DNA of 64,000 nt from Gonatopus flavifemur (GCA_018340375.1 JAFFJZ010000001.1:39238001-39302000), one strand, 5' to 3'. Shown: positions 46,301 through 59,539, counted from the first letter of the stretch. Notes: generated by a model not told the origin, from the letters alone. Made by a program: numbers and translations.

Positions 46301-49130
46301 GTGTATTAAATTCGTACGTACGCTCATGCATTCAGTTATGGAAAATCTCAAGAGTCACCTAGGTCAAATGGATGAACAAGAGGATTGTCAGAACGTCAAC
46401 GTATAATGTGCTCGGGTGCGTATCGTAGGTAGAACAGAGAATGACATCATGTATCGCAGGGAGAGTTGTATTTACATCGACAACTTTCGTACTTTAACGA
46501 TGTGTATTCCTATATATACGTAATATATTCTCACGTTGACTCCCCTGTTTTATATGGATAGAGAAAATTACCTCAATTTGTGATGTTACTAATCATAGTT
46601 GTAAGATTTAGCTCGAATTGAGACGTACTTTGGTGATAAAATTATGGTGAAATCAATGAAACTATCAATCATTATTATTCAGAGTTTCTTTTATCAATCG
46701 CATTTAAATTTTCACGCACATTAGAAGGTTAATTTCGAGAGAGAAAAAACTTATGGAATGAAATTCTTTGCACAGAAGTCCGCGAGAACGGCATTAAAAG
46801 TTTCAACGTGGGAGGATGTCGGTTGAGTTTTCTCTGGTTTTTATCACGTATTTGATCCTCTTCTATACCTGACTCTCAATGAACGGCGATGTTTGTCTGT
46901 TATATAAAATTGTACTGCCCACAATTTCCGTTTGAACAATCTTATGACAATCCAAAAAGTAATAAGGAATGAAAAGATTCATATTTTATTAACTTTTTTC
47001 TGCTTGAGAAAATTTATGAACTCAACACTTTTGTACCGACATTATCAAACGGAATTCTGGATATGGCGCAGGATGTTGTTAAACAATGAATGATTGAATA
47101 AAAACGCATCTCACAAGTTTTCAATCATGAAACTCAATCCGCGAACTCTATTTTCTCTTCAGTTATTCAGATCTTATTTTCTCGAATCATAAGCGTATCC
47201 ACAGGAATATTTCCACTTGTCACAGAACGTTCGGATCAACATGAAGAATCGTGTACGTTCATAGCCAGCCACACGTACATATTACACCCGAAGGAAATGC
47301 AATCACATTCGTGCATTCAATTAAACACCGTGTAAATAATTTTCACTGTAGCGCTCATTTGAAATAAATCGATTATTCAAATTCAGGAGGATACGACTTT
47401 TCAATACTTTCGCATCGTTGGTGATGCACTTTTTATTCTACAAGAATTGGAAAAATTCTGGAGAATGAAAACCACAATCCATGCAATTTGCATGTACTTA
47501 TGGAAAGGAAATGAAATTAAAAGAGATTCACGGTTAATTAATTCAATTAAAGTGGAGGAATTCGTGTTCCGTAGTTATTTCAGATTACTGATTTTCGATT
47601 CAATGAGGTATCGGAAATTCACAATTTAAGATTCGTAATATACATCTATTTCCAAAAGTAGGTTATCCTTAAATTGGTTCATGATTTATTTTTGATGAAT
47701 GTACAGATATATTTCACATCTTCTTGTTTTTTACTTTCATTACGTTGGATGAATATACTATAGTGTCGAAAATTGTTGGCAGAATTCGATAAACTTTCAT
47801 AATCATAGCGGAAGATAAAAAAATTGATATCAGTATAGTTTTTTGATTGTCTCTATCAATTTCATATGTCTATGGGAGATGGAAATGAACGTTTTTCAAG
47901 CACTGGTGAACTTTCAACGCGACTAAATTCGATTAAATGGAATTTTGTCCTTCGATCCCGATGACAATTTCAAACAGAGCTCATTTCAGACTATCAAACA
48001 TTTCAATATGAGGTCAAAATGTTTCTCACAATCATCTAATTCAGAGTATGAGTACATATCAGGGTCTCTAGTCCAAAGATTATTACTCCCCAGGCTAGTT
48101 AGGCGCTATGAATGATGACAATTCTGATCCCAACGTCCATGTGAAGCAATATACAGTACGATATCATCCACATGATATCCGTGACATGAAAAATGTACAA
48201 CGCAAAAACATTAATCCAAGTATTCATTTTCATAACCTAGCTGTCCTCGATTAAAGGGAAGGCGTTGGTTATCCCCTGGGAAATCGATAAAATAAATTCA
48301 CAAATAAATGAGCGTTTCCCGACGACAACCGAGACGGAAGTTTAGTCGACAGCAAAATCCATAATACCATCACAGAAGGCTCGTTCCAGACCATCCTATA
48401 CAGAGCGAATGCAAAATGTTGAAATCTCGTTACAAGAACACCTGATGTCACGATTTATTGATTTGAAGTTTTCATATTTGATTCGTATAACAAAGTTCTC
48501 AAAGTATCGGTGACAAATATTTTTCTCGTATTGTGAAAACGGAATCATCCAATCCGGGAAGCAATTCAACGAGTAAAGTGAAATGATTGACGACTAGTGA
48601 TTAATTCGTATCGAATCATATACGTGGAAATAGATTCGATTATCTATAAACTTCCAGAAGAGGTCATTAATTTTGTGATATTTTGAAATTCCATCCCATA
48701 CGAATTCAACGTTGATTATATCTAAAATTTCATAAAACCTGTATTCAATTCTCAATACAGTTCTATAAAACTGTTCACCTGGGGTAATATCGATGAGAGA
48801 AATGATAGTTTTCATTGTACTCTGTACTTTTGATTGACAGTCTGTCTAAATGAAACAGTTTTTCTAGCGGTGAATCTTTTTCTCTCGTTAAAAAAATATG
48901 TGATTCGATTGACCGTTTTATACGATACAAATTTCAATTATCCACACGTACCGTAGGATCGATGCGAACTTTGAGGGAAATAAAAATATGATACTAATGG
49001 TTTGAATCCAAACTTGAAGAAATTTTCAATACAATATGTAATTGATAATCATATACCAAATTACTTTTGACTTATTGTCAGTTCTTCAATCACTGAATTT
49101 GACCGAATTTGTTGTTAAAATTTTAATACA
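40342..49130. other. Long block without detected mobile elements
   Basis: Nearly 9 kb without a recognisable gene, palindrome or dispersed repeat. It contains the longest frame outside the mariner: 238 codons on the minus strand at 42344-43060, with a hydrophobic run opposite a GA-rich tract. It has no domain and is overlapped by frames on the other strand. GC-richer patches lie at 41330-41380 and 44100-44230. The character fits intron or conserved intergenic DNA. Confidence 0.5.
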
Positions 49131-49132
49131 TA

Positions 49133-49599
49133 CACTGTGAAAAATTTATTTAGATTCAATATACTTTCTATGTGGATTTGTGAATGCAATTTACAATTCT
49201 TGTTGATTGAAATGAGAATTCATTTACACGCAACTGAATTTTAAACTTCTGCTACACTGAGAAGAGTGAACTGTAACCATCACCATGCGAAAATAGTACT
49301 TGAATGACAGAATCAGGTTATTTGGTATCCATCTTCATGTAAATGGTAACCATTCCCATGTGCATGAACATTGCTACGATTCTCTATAGTATCCGAAACC
49401 AAATTCGCGAAGTTGTCCCCCAATCACTATTTGTACGTGGTAATCATTACATTCCACTTCTCTCAGTGTATGGTATATCATTCATTATTTTGAATTTCAT
49501 TCAAATGTAATTGAAATTTCAATAAATTTTTCAGTCACGTGAATAACTTTTGCTTCCATTACATGTAATTGGAAGTTCAATCAGAAATTTCTAACAGTG
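49133..49599. mobile_element. CACTGT MITE with TA duplication, interrupted
   Basis: Ends cactgtgaaaaattt and, in reverse complement, cactgttagaaattt, with TA outside both (49131-49132 and 49600-49601). Its left part matches the reverse complement of the right part of 28776-29007 (shared tgagaattcatttacac). It is interrupted by a second MITE at 49255-49468. Without that it would be about 251 bp. Confidence 0.85.
49255..49468. mobile_element. Nested CACTGAGA MITE with TA duplication
   Basis: 214 bp inside the element at 49133-49599. The ends are cactgagaagagtgaactg and, in reverse complement, cactgagagaagtggaatg. TA is on both sides (49253-49254 and 49469-49470). The subterminal parts are inverted copies around taaccatcaccatg-like sequence. 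Non-coding. Confidence 0.83.
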
Positions 49600-49601
49600 T
49601 A

Positions 49602-50810
49602 CTAAATGTTATGTATAATCTTGCACACGAATGTCGTACAGGAATGAAATATCGTACGTTGTTGGCAAGTTTAGAAGTGTGAATAATTTCTCTATGTTTG
49701 CTCGCTTGCTTGCCGGGTATGCAGGCGTAGAATTAGTCAGTTCAACGTGAGAAAGGAAAAACACACGACGGATGAATAAATCAAACTCATCGGTTCCAGT
49801 ATGGAATAATTTCCTTTTAATATGATTCCATGTTTACTGTTTCCAGTTGATATTCCCAGTACTATCGTCTGCTTAGAAGGTCCATTTATTTTCTCACAAT
49901 AATTTCATCCTGAACAACATCAATAACCCAGATTTGTATTGTTTTTACTTCTTTGCAGTTCATAATTCATATCCATCCCAAAAAGAAGAGACAATGAATG
50001 CAGTTTTAGGGGTCTATTATTTGACATTAAAGGTGAGTGGGAAAAAGACAGTGGAAGTGTATCATCCCTTCACCTTTGAAACACACCATCACATATTGCA
50101 CGATATTTTTGGTGAATCGATTCTTTCACTGTACCAACGACATTACTTCTGTTCATTCGAAACTTGTAGAAAAGTAGGCTTATAGAATAAATGAGAGAAG
50201 GAAAAAAGAACTGACGAAAGTTCGGTCTGATTTCACTGAATCGCGGTTTAAGTAGTCTCATTCTGAGTAATTTCGCCCCAACTTTTGTTGAAGTATTCTC
50301 TTTCAAACTTCGACACATTAGCAGTTGGTGAAAAAAAAATAGAACAACTGGTTGTCTGCAATTCTTTTTGGTTGCTGGTATCGGGCAGGATTCGAAGGCA
50401 CCTCCAGGTACAACGATGATATGGAGGGTGGATTGCGTTCTCAGATATCATTGCAAGCTGTCCGATCAACGTCGTTTAAAGAACTGAGGTAACAAACAAT
50501 TTATATGCTTTGGACTGAAAATTTGAGCATTCGGTTCGTTTTGCTATGTATCTTTTGCTGAAATTGGCTGTAATTGCAAATTACTTACAAAGATAACTAA
50601 ATTTCAGGCGTTACATACAGGATGAAAAAGGTAAAAATAAATTTTCGTTGTCACAGTTGTGAATTCATTGTCATACCGGGAAAAATTTCTATCATAGTGA
50701 ATAATTCATCATCTTAACAAAGAGGACAGGGAACTTTTTTCCACTGCGTATCTCAAACCTATCAACCCTATCGAATTCAATTCATCATTCGATTCCTTTA
50801 TATTTAGTAA
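49602..50810. other. Unassigned DNA with one exon-like segment
   Basis: Bases 49959-50032 lie between a pyrimidine-rich acceptor (ending GCAG at 49955-49958) and a consensus donor (AAG|GTGAGT). One frame is open across it. No in-phase neighbour exon was found, so no gene is called. The rest is unremarkable. Confidence 0.4.
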
Positions 50811-50871
50811 AAGTTAGTGAAGTTTTCAATTAAGCAAGATGCAGCCACATTCAGTCCGACTTTTTACTGTG
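50811..50871 (-). repeat. Fragment of the GATGCAGCC MITE family
   Basis: In reverse complement it starts cacagtaaaaagtcggactg and then tggctgcatctt, matching the left end of the element at 51074. Only this end is present, followed outside by TA. Confidence 0.6.
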
Positions 50872-50915
50872 TATTTCTCAATTCAATTATCACTTATAAG
50901 TAGTATCCTCACCCT

Positions 50916-51073
50916 TTCAGAAAAAACTTGCATTGATTTGGATTTCTTTACTGTGAGTTTTTTTCATATACGTGCATGAATTCAGTTTCATACACATTTT
51001 ACATGAAATTTAATGTAAACTGTAGTCTAGAGTCTATAGTTTTTTCATGTTTTTGTACATCAAATGTAATGTA
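50916..51073 (-). repeat. Truncated copy of the 63213-63435 MITE
   Basis: It reads in the opposite orientation to 63213-63435 and shares cgtgcatgaattcagtttca, acattttacatgaaattta and ttttcatgtttttgtaca. The copy stops at the TA where the element at 51074 begins, so the two abut. A small frame over it (50976-51215) is transposon sequence. Confidence 0.72.
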
Positions 51074-51256
51074 CACTGTAAAAATTCTGACTGAAAGTGG
51101 CTGCATCTTACTTGAAAACTTGACTGAAAATCGATCTTTTCCATTGTGTCGGCATTTGTTTTGGATGCTTACTTTCAGCTGGAACAGGGCTAGTTTTGGC
51201 TGCATCTTAAAATAAGTCGATATTGAGGTTAAAAGTAAATTTTACTTCTTACTGTG
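51074..51256 (+). mobile_element. GATGCAGCC MITE, copy 1
   Basis: 183 bp. The left end is cactgtaaaaattctgactg and the right end in reverse complement is cacagtaagaagtaaaat. Inner gctgcatctta motifs occur near both ends. It is closely matched in inverted orientation by 59364-59539, which shares gcatttgttttggatgctta with one change. TA is outside the left end only. Non-coding. Confidence 0.78.
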
Positions 51257-52364
51257 TGAAATGTGTATGAGCCTTAATTCATGTACATGCCCTAGCAAAA
51301 ATGATTCTAAGGCCCTTCCTAGTAACTAGCTTCACTGTTAGTGTCTTGAAAGGTGCTCGACAACCGTTATAACTATTTTTACTAGGGTGATTGAGAGAAA
51401 CTCCCACATATCTCTGACAGTGCATGTCAATTTCTATAAACCACGTATACCGACAATCAAATCACTCAACACGATGCATCAAATTCGAAAATCATTCCAT
51501 CCTACTTGAGAAGAATTTGAAACTTAGCGGAATACGTTCGTACAATTTTATTTCCCCAGATCTTTCTAAACTTCGTATGCACGAGTGTTATGTTATTTGC
51601 AAACGAATTCCGTTCGTTCACCTTGAACCTTTCGAAACTTGGGAAAGAAAATCAAATAAAATGCTTCACAGATTCCGTCAGTCTCTGAAGGTACGTGTTT
51701 TACGATATTTGAAATCCATTGGGATTGATTTCGTAGTATATATATATATATACGTATTCCCTCCCCTTTGAAGCACATTATGAAGGAATGGATTGATTGA
51801 AATGTGATGAAAGGTGATTCTTCGTACTTTCGCAAAATATTCTCTCAAATTTTGTTCGGGGTATTGAAATAAATTGTGTGAGTTATGGAGTACATCAAAA
51901 CTGTCATAGGGAGTATTTATGAACGAATATAAAGTACCAGATTCATTTCTCAAAATTGGTGATGATATGAGAATTCGATACACTCGACATCATGTAAAAC
52001 TATCAGACTTGCCAATTGCTCCCCTTATCTCTCATTATTTGAAAGGACACCGAGAACAATTTCAAAACAAACCGACAATATTTGTGCATGGGAATTATAA
52101 TAATTCGACTTTTCCATTCAGCGATATTCGACCTAACATCATCATAATTTCGGGAACTCCGACGATTGTATATGATTTTATCATCCAATGTACATCTATA
52201 GAACAGAATATACCCGATCATTTTCCCCAATGGCTCGTTTAAGCGCGATGAAATCATAATTATATCACGAAGGAGGGGCTTCCCATTTATGCGAGAGTTT
52301 AATCTGACGCTGAGCTTACGAGAAGGGTTTTTATCTCAAGTACGCCTATGAGAATTTTATCATA

Positions 52365-52399
<35 letters not shown>

Positions 52400-52860
52400 T
52401 TGTTTCTAATAAAGTTGAGTGAAGGATTTCCTGGAGGGCATAATAAGAGTGTATAACGAAGAAGCTGCGTAAGGTATTACGGAATACTTTGTTCTCTTAA
52501 TAATAAATTCGTAAAATAGGAGTGAGATGATTGACAAGTTCCAAATCCATTGTGAAAATGCATACCGCGTGAACGGTATTGTAATTGATTTATGATGATG
52601 CTCAAAATCCCCATTGAAATGTATATAATTCGTGGAATAATAATTCACATCCTGAGGGGTGAATTGTTAAAATCATCGAGAGGATTATTATTTGATTTTT
52701 ATTCCTGTTTTAATATCAGTTCTAAGGACTGATCATTAAATTGCAATGAATTCACGTTCAACAAGGGTTATCCGATTACCGTTGTTGAAAGCAATAGAAC
52801 GTTTCTTGAATCGTAGGAGCAGGAAATTTTCTATGGGGAATCGATAGGGCTGATCATGCT
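51257..52860. other. Unassigned DNA with TA-rich tracts
   Basis: No gene recognised. Frames at 51424-51771, 51919-52242 and their antisense partners lack domains. TA runs occur at 51737-51752 and 52367-52397. Confidence 0.45.
52367..52397. repeat. TA dinucleotide microsatellite
   Basis: A 31-base uninterrupted TA run, likely length-variable between individuals. Confidence 0.92.
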
Positions 52861-53184
52861 CCCGTGTGGAAATCAATCCTGGGCATCCTAAGGTAGGCCC
52901 TGGCCCCGTAAAAGTATATCTTAGGCATCCAATACAAGGTTGCCTACCCACGGCCCATGTGGGTCCCAGTTGGGGTCGCCAGTTTATTACTGGAATATAT
53001 CAATCCAGGTATGCCCACCCACAGCCCATATAGGCCCCGAGTTGGCTACCATTGTTTTGCCCGGGTATTTGATACTATTACGGGGCCTAGATTGAGAAGC
53101 GTGACATTCCAAGTTGGGGCCACTTTTTAAGTAGGGATTATGAACCTGACCCAGGTCTGAGCCCGGGAGAAATTTCTACACGGG
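52861..53184. mobile_element. GC-richer MITE with CCCGTGT ends, CT duplication
   Basis: 324 bp. The left end is cccgtgtggaaat and the right end in reverse complement is cccgtgtagaaattt, with CT on both sides. The interior is unusually GC-rich, with spaced cggcccatgtgg, gcccatatagg and ttggggcc motifs. Related GGCCC-rich sequence lies at 59950-60000. The non-TA 2-bp duplication resembles those of 8847, 31662, 39770 and 60773. Confidence 0.72.
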
Positions 53185-56100
53185 CTGGAAACTTGCAAAA
53201 TGATTTTATGAATCGAAACTCTGTTACAAAAATCAGAAGGAATAAATTTCCGAATGTGTTACATTGATTTTACTGGATGTAAATGTGCTGAATGTTGTGT
53301 ACGTTTATTAATAAATAGAATGCAGATCTCGAGAACACGGTGGTCGTGAATTAACAATAACACGATGAGCCGATTGAATGGTGATGCGTCGACTAAGCGC
53401 CAGCCAGTCGGATTAAGCAGACTTTGGTTAAACGTAAACTCCCGCATCATCGATCATATCCGAGAGATATGATACGACTGATCAACGGAGAATGAGAGAT
53501 AGAGTGCATTGGATTGAGCGCTGATTTCAAGTAACAACATTCCCATTCAATTCCAATCAGTCATTCATGCTTCAAGGTAAAGGCATTTACATGAATAATC
53601 ATCATACAATATCCCAGAGAATCGACTATCATCAAGTGATATTATTCGATATCGATTTTCATCACATTCACTATCGCACGAATTATTTGAGAGGAACAAG
53701 AAAACAAGTAACAAAGAATGTAATCGAGAAATGCAAGCTGTTATTCAACTACCAGTTGGTAGATGTCAATTTATCATCATAACAGCACAGTGCATGGCTC
53801 GTTTATACAATGTAATCTATTTCGATGCCACGTATATTACTTTGGCGTAGCCGGAAAAGCCAGGAGACATTAGAGCATTGCCCCTTCTCTCCAACAATCT
53901 CATTGTCTCATTAGGGTAATGTCCTTGCTTGCTTTACTTCCTTGCTTCCTCTCTTTCGTTTCTCACTTCATTGTTCCTCGAAGCGTCGAGAAGAGAGACA
54001 AAGGAAGAGGTGGAATTCTTTGATATGATTTCATCCGATCTACGACAGAGTAATAAAAACCCTCACATTCATTCTAGGTCATCTCCCGTACTCGCCGTGA
54101 TTGCTCTATCCAACTGGAACTAGAAAGACTTCTTCTCGGAAACACAAAAATTCTTGACAGGAGGAAGGAAAATGTGATATTAGTTCTTTCACGATTGCTG
54201 GAATCGGAATTTCGTCAAAATGATAGAAAGCGGTTGGAATTATCGTTGTAGGAAAATTTGGGAATACGGAAATATCGGTCGCGCGAAATAACCCTCAGCG
54301 GAAGGTCTACGCGACTCGTCTGGATTTTCCTTTGCATATCTAACCAAGTGTGTTGAATGAAGGTACGTGTAGGATGATACGAAGTGAGAAATGTCAACAC
54401 GTGATGTGGGTATTCTGACTCAACGTTATTGCTGAACAGCGGTTCACAATGGAGTTGCTTAGGAATGAGATATTCGTTTTGATGAGCACAATTTTTATTT
54501 TCAAATAAGATATCTTCAATTATGTTATTCAAGTCATATAATTCAATTCGCGATCATGATGTTATCGTTTGAAATTCGACTATCAGGTATGAATTTTCAG
54601 AACATCGTATCCACAAAGACATATCCATAACATTCACAAAGTTTCTCTTTATTACTGGAATATTAGATATCCAATCTCATAGATTCAATGGATTGTTTAC
54701 ATCTGACAATCATATTTCACAGAGTTTCTACTTGAGCGTACGAATGGATGGTGGAACACCGTTGAGCGTAGACATAGCGTCTCAGACGTACAAACTTACT
54801 CGTTCATTAAATCGTGTAACCTTATCCCACTTGTGCCACGAATTCCTGAATTATCAGAAGTTTGTGTGTGTCAAGTTCTACGTGATTCAATATTTTCCAT
54901 TACCAGGGAGGTTTCCTCGTACTCCCCAGGGAAAAAGAATTGCGGAGAGTGTTTTGATTTAATATTCATTCACAACAGGAACGTGCAACAATCATCCACA
55001 AACCAATTACATTACAAGATCATTCATTTTGCGGTTCATTGGAATTTTGAAAGTTTTTTATTTAATTCATATGATTCCAAACAAGCAAAGAATGTTAAAA
55101 TGGATTTTGAAATGCGGAATTGATCCAAAACTGACTTCAATTGCAAAGAAATTTGCAAATAGTTCATACGCGGCTTAATTGTACAAAAAAAAACAGAATT
55201 CTTGTAGATTGAATGGAATTTGTAATTCAAATATTCCAGTTATTATGATTATTATTTTCTCTTTATAGAAAGGATGATTATCAATTCTATTCAAATCGAA
55301 ATGTATCAAACGTCTCATCAAAGTAAATAATCAGTTATTATAAGTGAATCAGATTATGAAGATTAGTAGATATTTCAAGTACAGATTTTCCTAACATTGA
55401 ATATAATACCAAACTCACGTGAGGGAAAATATTCCAATTTACAACGTAAAATTCATGAATAATTCGCATCATAATTGAGTTTAATAATGCATTAAAAGTT
55501 GATAAGAGTTGAAAGTATTCAACTGATCATATTAAAATCATTTGTTAAGAATACCCCATTTCTCACGATCCCTCAGTTCACGTTATTCTATTTTTCCAAC
55601 GATCATGAATTATTCATGAATGGGGAATTAATTACATATAAAACATTTTCTACGTATTTTTCTTTCCTCATTTCGTATGAAGGATTTCGTACGGTCGAAT
55701 CATGAATTGCATCATTCATGAACGAATCATCATTTGAGATTACCAAAAGATTCTCAAAAATCTTATGTATGAAAGCGTGGAAATGGACAATAGATGGACG
55801 AGCTAACAATTGGACAGCTGATGTACCGCACCTTCTTTTTCTTTCTTTTTCTCCTTCGGTTCTCTGTTCTCTTTTAAATAAGCGGTGACTGACTGCGAAC
55901 ACAGCGTAGCGCCGATCGCGATTGTGTAATAAAAGCTCGTAACGCCCGGTATTGGCAAGTCTGATTTATTTCTGAGTCGACTGCAGTGGATCTATATTCT
56001 TCTCTCCTGTGTGTGTACATCCTATACGTATGACCTCTATACCACACCCCGGACTATACGGTTTATATCTCCCTCTACGTTCCATCTTCTATACACGCCC

Positions 56101-58726
56101 CCGATCAGCAGTGAGAACGACTCGCGCGTTGCTGCTTTTCTTTCATCCGACCCAGAAAATGTATGTACATATTCTCTATACCATCTCTATGGCTATACTC
56201 ACCTTTATGCCACTGGAATTTCTTATCCTTCTTACCTGGGATTTATAACCCAAATGGAACTAACTTCGCACGTACGATTCGCCCGAGGACGTTGTCCCGA
56301 CACCCGTTTTAACATCTTCTGAACTGGTTTGATATACATCAAAATGAGCATGAAATTTTTCTTTTGTTTTCTGTAGTTCACTCGATGTTTGGAAAAAGAT
56401 AATGATGAAATCTAACTTGATGAGATCACGTTTATCGCTAATTTTCAATGAATATTGATCACATCCCACAAGGTCGTTGATTCCCAGTTCCATATCCTTC
56501 GTGATAGATTCAGAAATACGTGAATGAATTCGACATTCGGATTATTGATCCGGATGCATGAATGTTGAATATTTGCTATTTCATTCCTTCATAGTACCAT
56601 GAAGGAATTTACTTAATGAACATGGGAATCGATTTCGGAATTTCGATGGGTTTTGAGGTCTGTCTGAAGAGTTCGGAAAACAGATTTTTGAAACGTTCGG
56701 TCCACATTTATAGATGGTATTCGCATTGAGGTACATGCGGATATATGAAAGTACGCGAGTTCATCTTTTCTCACTGTAACTTTCTAACGGATCGGAGGAA
56801 ATGGATTGAATTCAACATATATCCTCTATTTCCGATACGGAGAAGCAATGTATCGAATTCAACCACCACCATTCAATTTGGATGGGCCAAAAGTATTTGA
56901 ACACCGCAAGTTTGAATTTCTCATACGCTGAGCGATGTTTCGTATGATTTATGTATTGATAAAAAGAACAAAATTCAATAACATATGATTTATAACTATA
57001 TTTAGCAGCATTCGATATCCGTTCAAACCTCGTCGCTATCGTTCGGGAGTGATCGATGAACTTTAACAGGATGAAATTTGCATTTTTGTAATAAACATCA
57101 ATTTTCATGAGAATTCTTCAATTTCTCTCTTTATACCCGAACTCGATGACGTGGAATTACATCAAAAGATGCAAAATTCCAATGAGATAACTACGAAGAC
57201 ACAAAATTTAAACAGATATATATATTAATATATATGAAATCTCTGTTTCATAATATTCTACTCGAACACTCTGAGTCAATGGTGAATAGGAGAACGATAT
57301 CAGTTTCACTGTCTTACATCAATATGTCATACTGTGATATCCCAATGCAATATCCATTCCGACGGTTATGAATGAACAGGATCGGGGCGGAAGATTGAAA
57401 TTCTCCGCAACTCACATCGTTCAAATAATGAATACAAAAAGGAATGTATCATTTTTGTGCAATGTGTAACAAGTGTAACGAGAATGCGAAAGTTTCTTCA
57501 GAAGAATGTTCCTTCGTTTTAGATCGACGGGAATAATTTATTAACTCTGAAAGCTTTTCACGCGAAGGTCGATAAGAGCCACCGTTCGCCATAAATACCG
57601 TAACGCTTTTACAAGAAACATAGGAGAAAAGGCCTAGATCTATTAACCTTGAATTGAAATTTACGTAACGAACCACCGTAAAGTATGACACACAAATTTT
57701 TAATGACGGTCTTTCGTTTTTCATGGAATCTTCTCCTGACGATGCGCTTATACGTCATTGCGCGCTCCGTAATCTTTCATTTTCACAATGGCATAGGAAC
57801 AAGGATGTACGATGCGGAGATTTCAATATCTAGAGCAGATCATGCTTGGCTGGAGGGTGAGTTAAACAGATCGATTTTGCCTTCTCCTCCCGTGGGAGGC
57901 TGAGAGTTATTCATATTACCTAAAAAACCTATTATTTGCCGAGGGAGTATATTTATATCTTGATATCCAATGTGATCGGAGGAATGTATTCGTTCGCGAA
58001 TAGTTATGTTCATACAGGAAACTGCATACCGCATGAAATAACGTAAATTGAGGATACAGAGTTGAAAGTGCGATAGTTAATTTTACGTGAAATTTGAGTT
58101 GGGATTCTCGTATCGTGTATATCGAAGAGTCGTGATTTTACGTGATGTAAGGTATGCGAATTACACTTGGTACTAAACTATTGGAAAATGATAACAGAAA
58201 CAGGAACAGAAGTTTCTTCTCATGCGTGATATTCTTGTATTGTGAAAGGATTTTTGGAACTTTTACTGAAAAAATTGTTCTGTTATGCTCACTAAAAAAG
58301 TTAGCATGACCAAAATTCTAGTGATTTTATCAAAACATGTTGGATCACCTGAACTGAAAGAGATTTGATGGGATCTTTTTGGCTGATGCAACTAAATCTT
58401 AGTTGAAGCAAATAAATTTTGAGAACAAAATTAAATCTTCATTGTTCATAATCTTCCATAATGAAGTATACATATCTCAATCATTAGGTCCTATCAATCA
58501 GCTAAGTCTTCAGAAATTCTCGCAGACCTGGTAAACAAATCAGCAGGATTGAGAATAATCATATTTAATTCATTGTTCGATCGCTTTGAGGGATGGGATA
58601 GATTCGTTACGCCAGTGCTCTGTTCTTATTTCTCAAATTGAATGCAATCGAATGAAAGGGAAAAATTCACGTTGTTAGTCGGTACGTACACCCGTTTGTA
58701 CATTGAGAAGACATTTTAGTGTTCAG
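53185..58726. other. Long block without detected mobile elements
   Basis: About 5.5 kb with no gene or repeat I can support. A minus-strand splice-donor-like sequence (CCCAG|GTAAGA in reverse complement) lies near 56241 next to an open stretch without domain. Small frames at 54693-55123, 55603-55902 and 56009-56322 are unsupported. Confidence 0.45.
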
Positions 58727-58896
58727 TCCAATTTCCCGATAATCACTTGCCTGATAAATGGCATCCCCGATAAGTACATTTGCTTGAAAAATGTTTCCCA
58801 GATTTTTCTCTGACAAATGTTTTCATGAGAAGTGCTTTTACCAACATGCATTTGTCAGACAATTGGCGTCGGACAGATAACTTATCGGAAAAGTAA
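58727..58896. repeat. Palindromic repeat with CCGATAA motifs
   Basis: Left tttcccgataatcacttg and right in reverse complement tttccgataagttatctg are inverted partners. Inner ctgacaaatg and catttgtcag also pair. Length is about 170 bp. No target duplication or exact boundary was found. Probably a decayed DNA-transposon derivative. Confidence 0.5.
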
Positions 58897-59363
58897 TCGT
58901 AGAGTTATTGGTGTGGAACTGAATATTTCCTATAGTAATTCAATTCGATGTCGGTATAATGGAACAAATTTATACATTGATCATGAAACACAATGAAAAT
59001 TGATTTGTGTACGATTCGCTCAGTAATGAGGTACAAAGTATACTGGATAATTCGATAATGTGCATTATATGATTTTTGATCGTCGAATTGTGGAATGGTG
59101 AAAGCGATCACAGACGTTTAATTAAATTCAATTGATATCTCGATTTTTATCTATTTAATCCGCGAAGTTTGAAGAATCAATTGTCCCTTCAACAATCAAC
59201 AACAAAAATAATGAATAAAGTCAAATCAATTGTGACTGAAACATCATTTCTCCACCAACTAAACTTGAAATCGATTTCTACAATGAAGAAATTGTATAAT
59301 AGAATCAAGGATATTCCTCTAATATATGAAGCTAGTAAATATTCCTCTGAGTTTTGGAGAATT
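58897..59363. other. Unassigned spacer
   Basis: No gene or repeat recognised. Two small frames on opposite strands (58905-59111 and 59169-59378) have no domains, and the second runs into the adjacent MITE. Confidence 0.45.
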
Positions 59364-59539
59364 CACAGTAAAAAGTAAAACTTACTTTCAACCTTTATCG
59401 GCTTATTTTAAGATGCAGCCAGAACTAGCCTTATTTCAGCTGAAAGTAAGCATCCAAGACAAATGCCAACACGATGGACAGGACTGAATTTCAGTCAAGT
59501 TTTAAGTAAGATGCAGTCACTTTAAGTCTTAACACAGTG
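59364..59539 (-). mobile_element. GATGCAGCC MITE, copy 2
   Basis: 176 bp, in inverted orientation relative to 51074-51256, with matching aagatgcagccagaactagc and aagtaagcatcc blocks. The ends are cacagtaaaaagta and ttaacacagtg. The outside bases do not form an obvious duplication. Non-coding. Confidence 0.78.

Noticed and set aside
50609..50630. 22-base segment between an acceptor-like and a donor-like site
   Set aside because: It is out of phase with the nearby candidate at 49959-50032 and too short to support alone.
50976..51215. Open frames at 50976-51215 and 63142-63360 with similar residues
   Set aside because: The similarity comes from two copies of one palindromic MITE, not from a protein family.
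54799..54850. Possible minus-strand micro-exon with a GTAAGT donor
   Set aside because: The acceptor is weak and the 46-base segment has no in-phase neighbour.
56241..56415. Minus-strand open stretch ending in a good donor sequence
   Set aside because: No family resemblance, no acceptor or start support, and the opposite strand is equally open. A single donor match is expected by chance in 64 kb.
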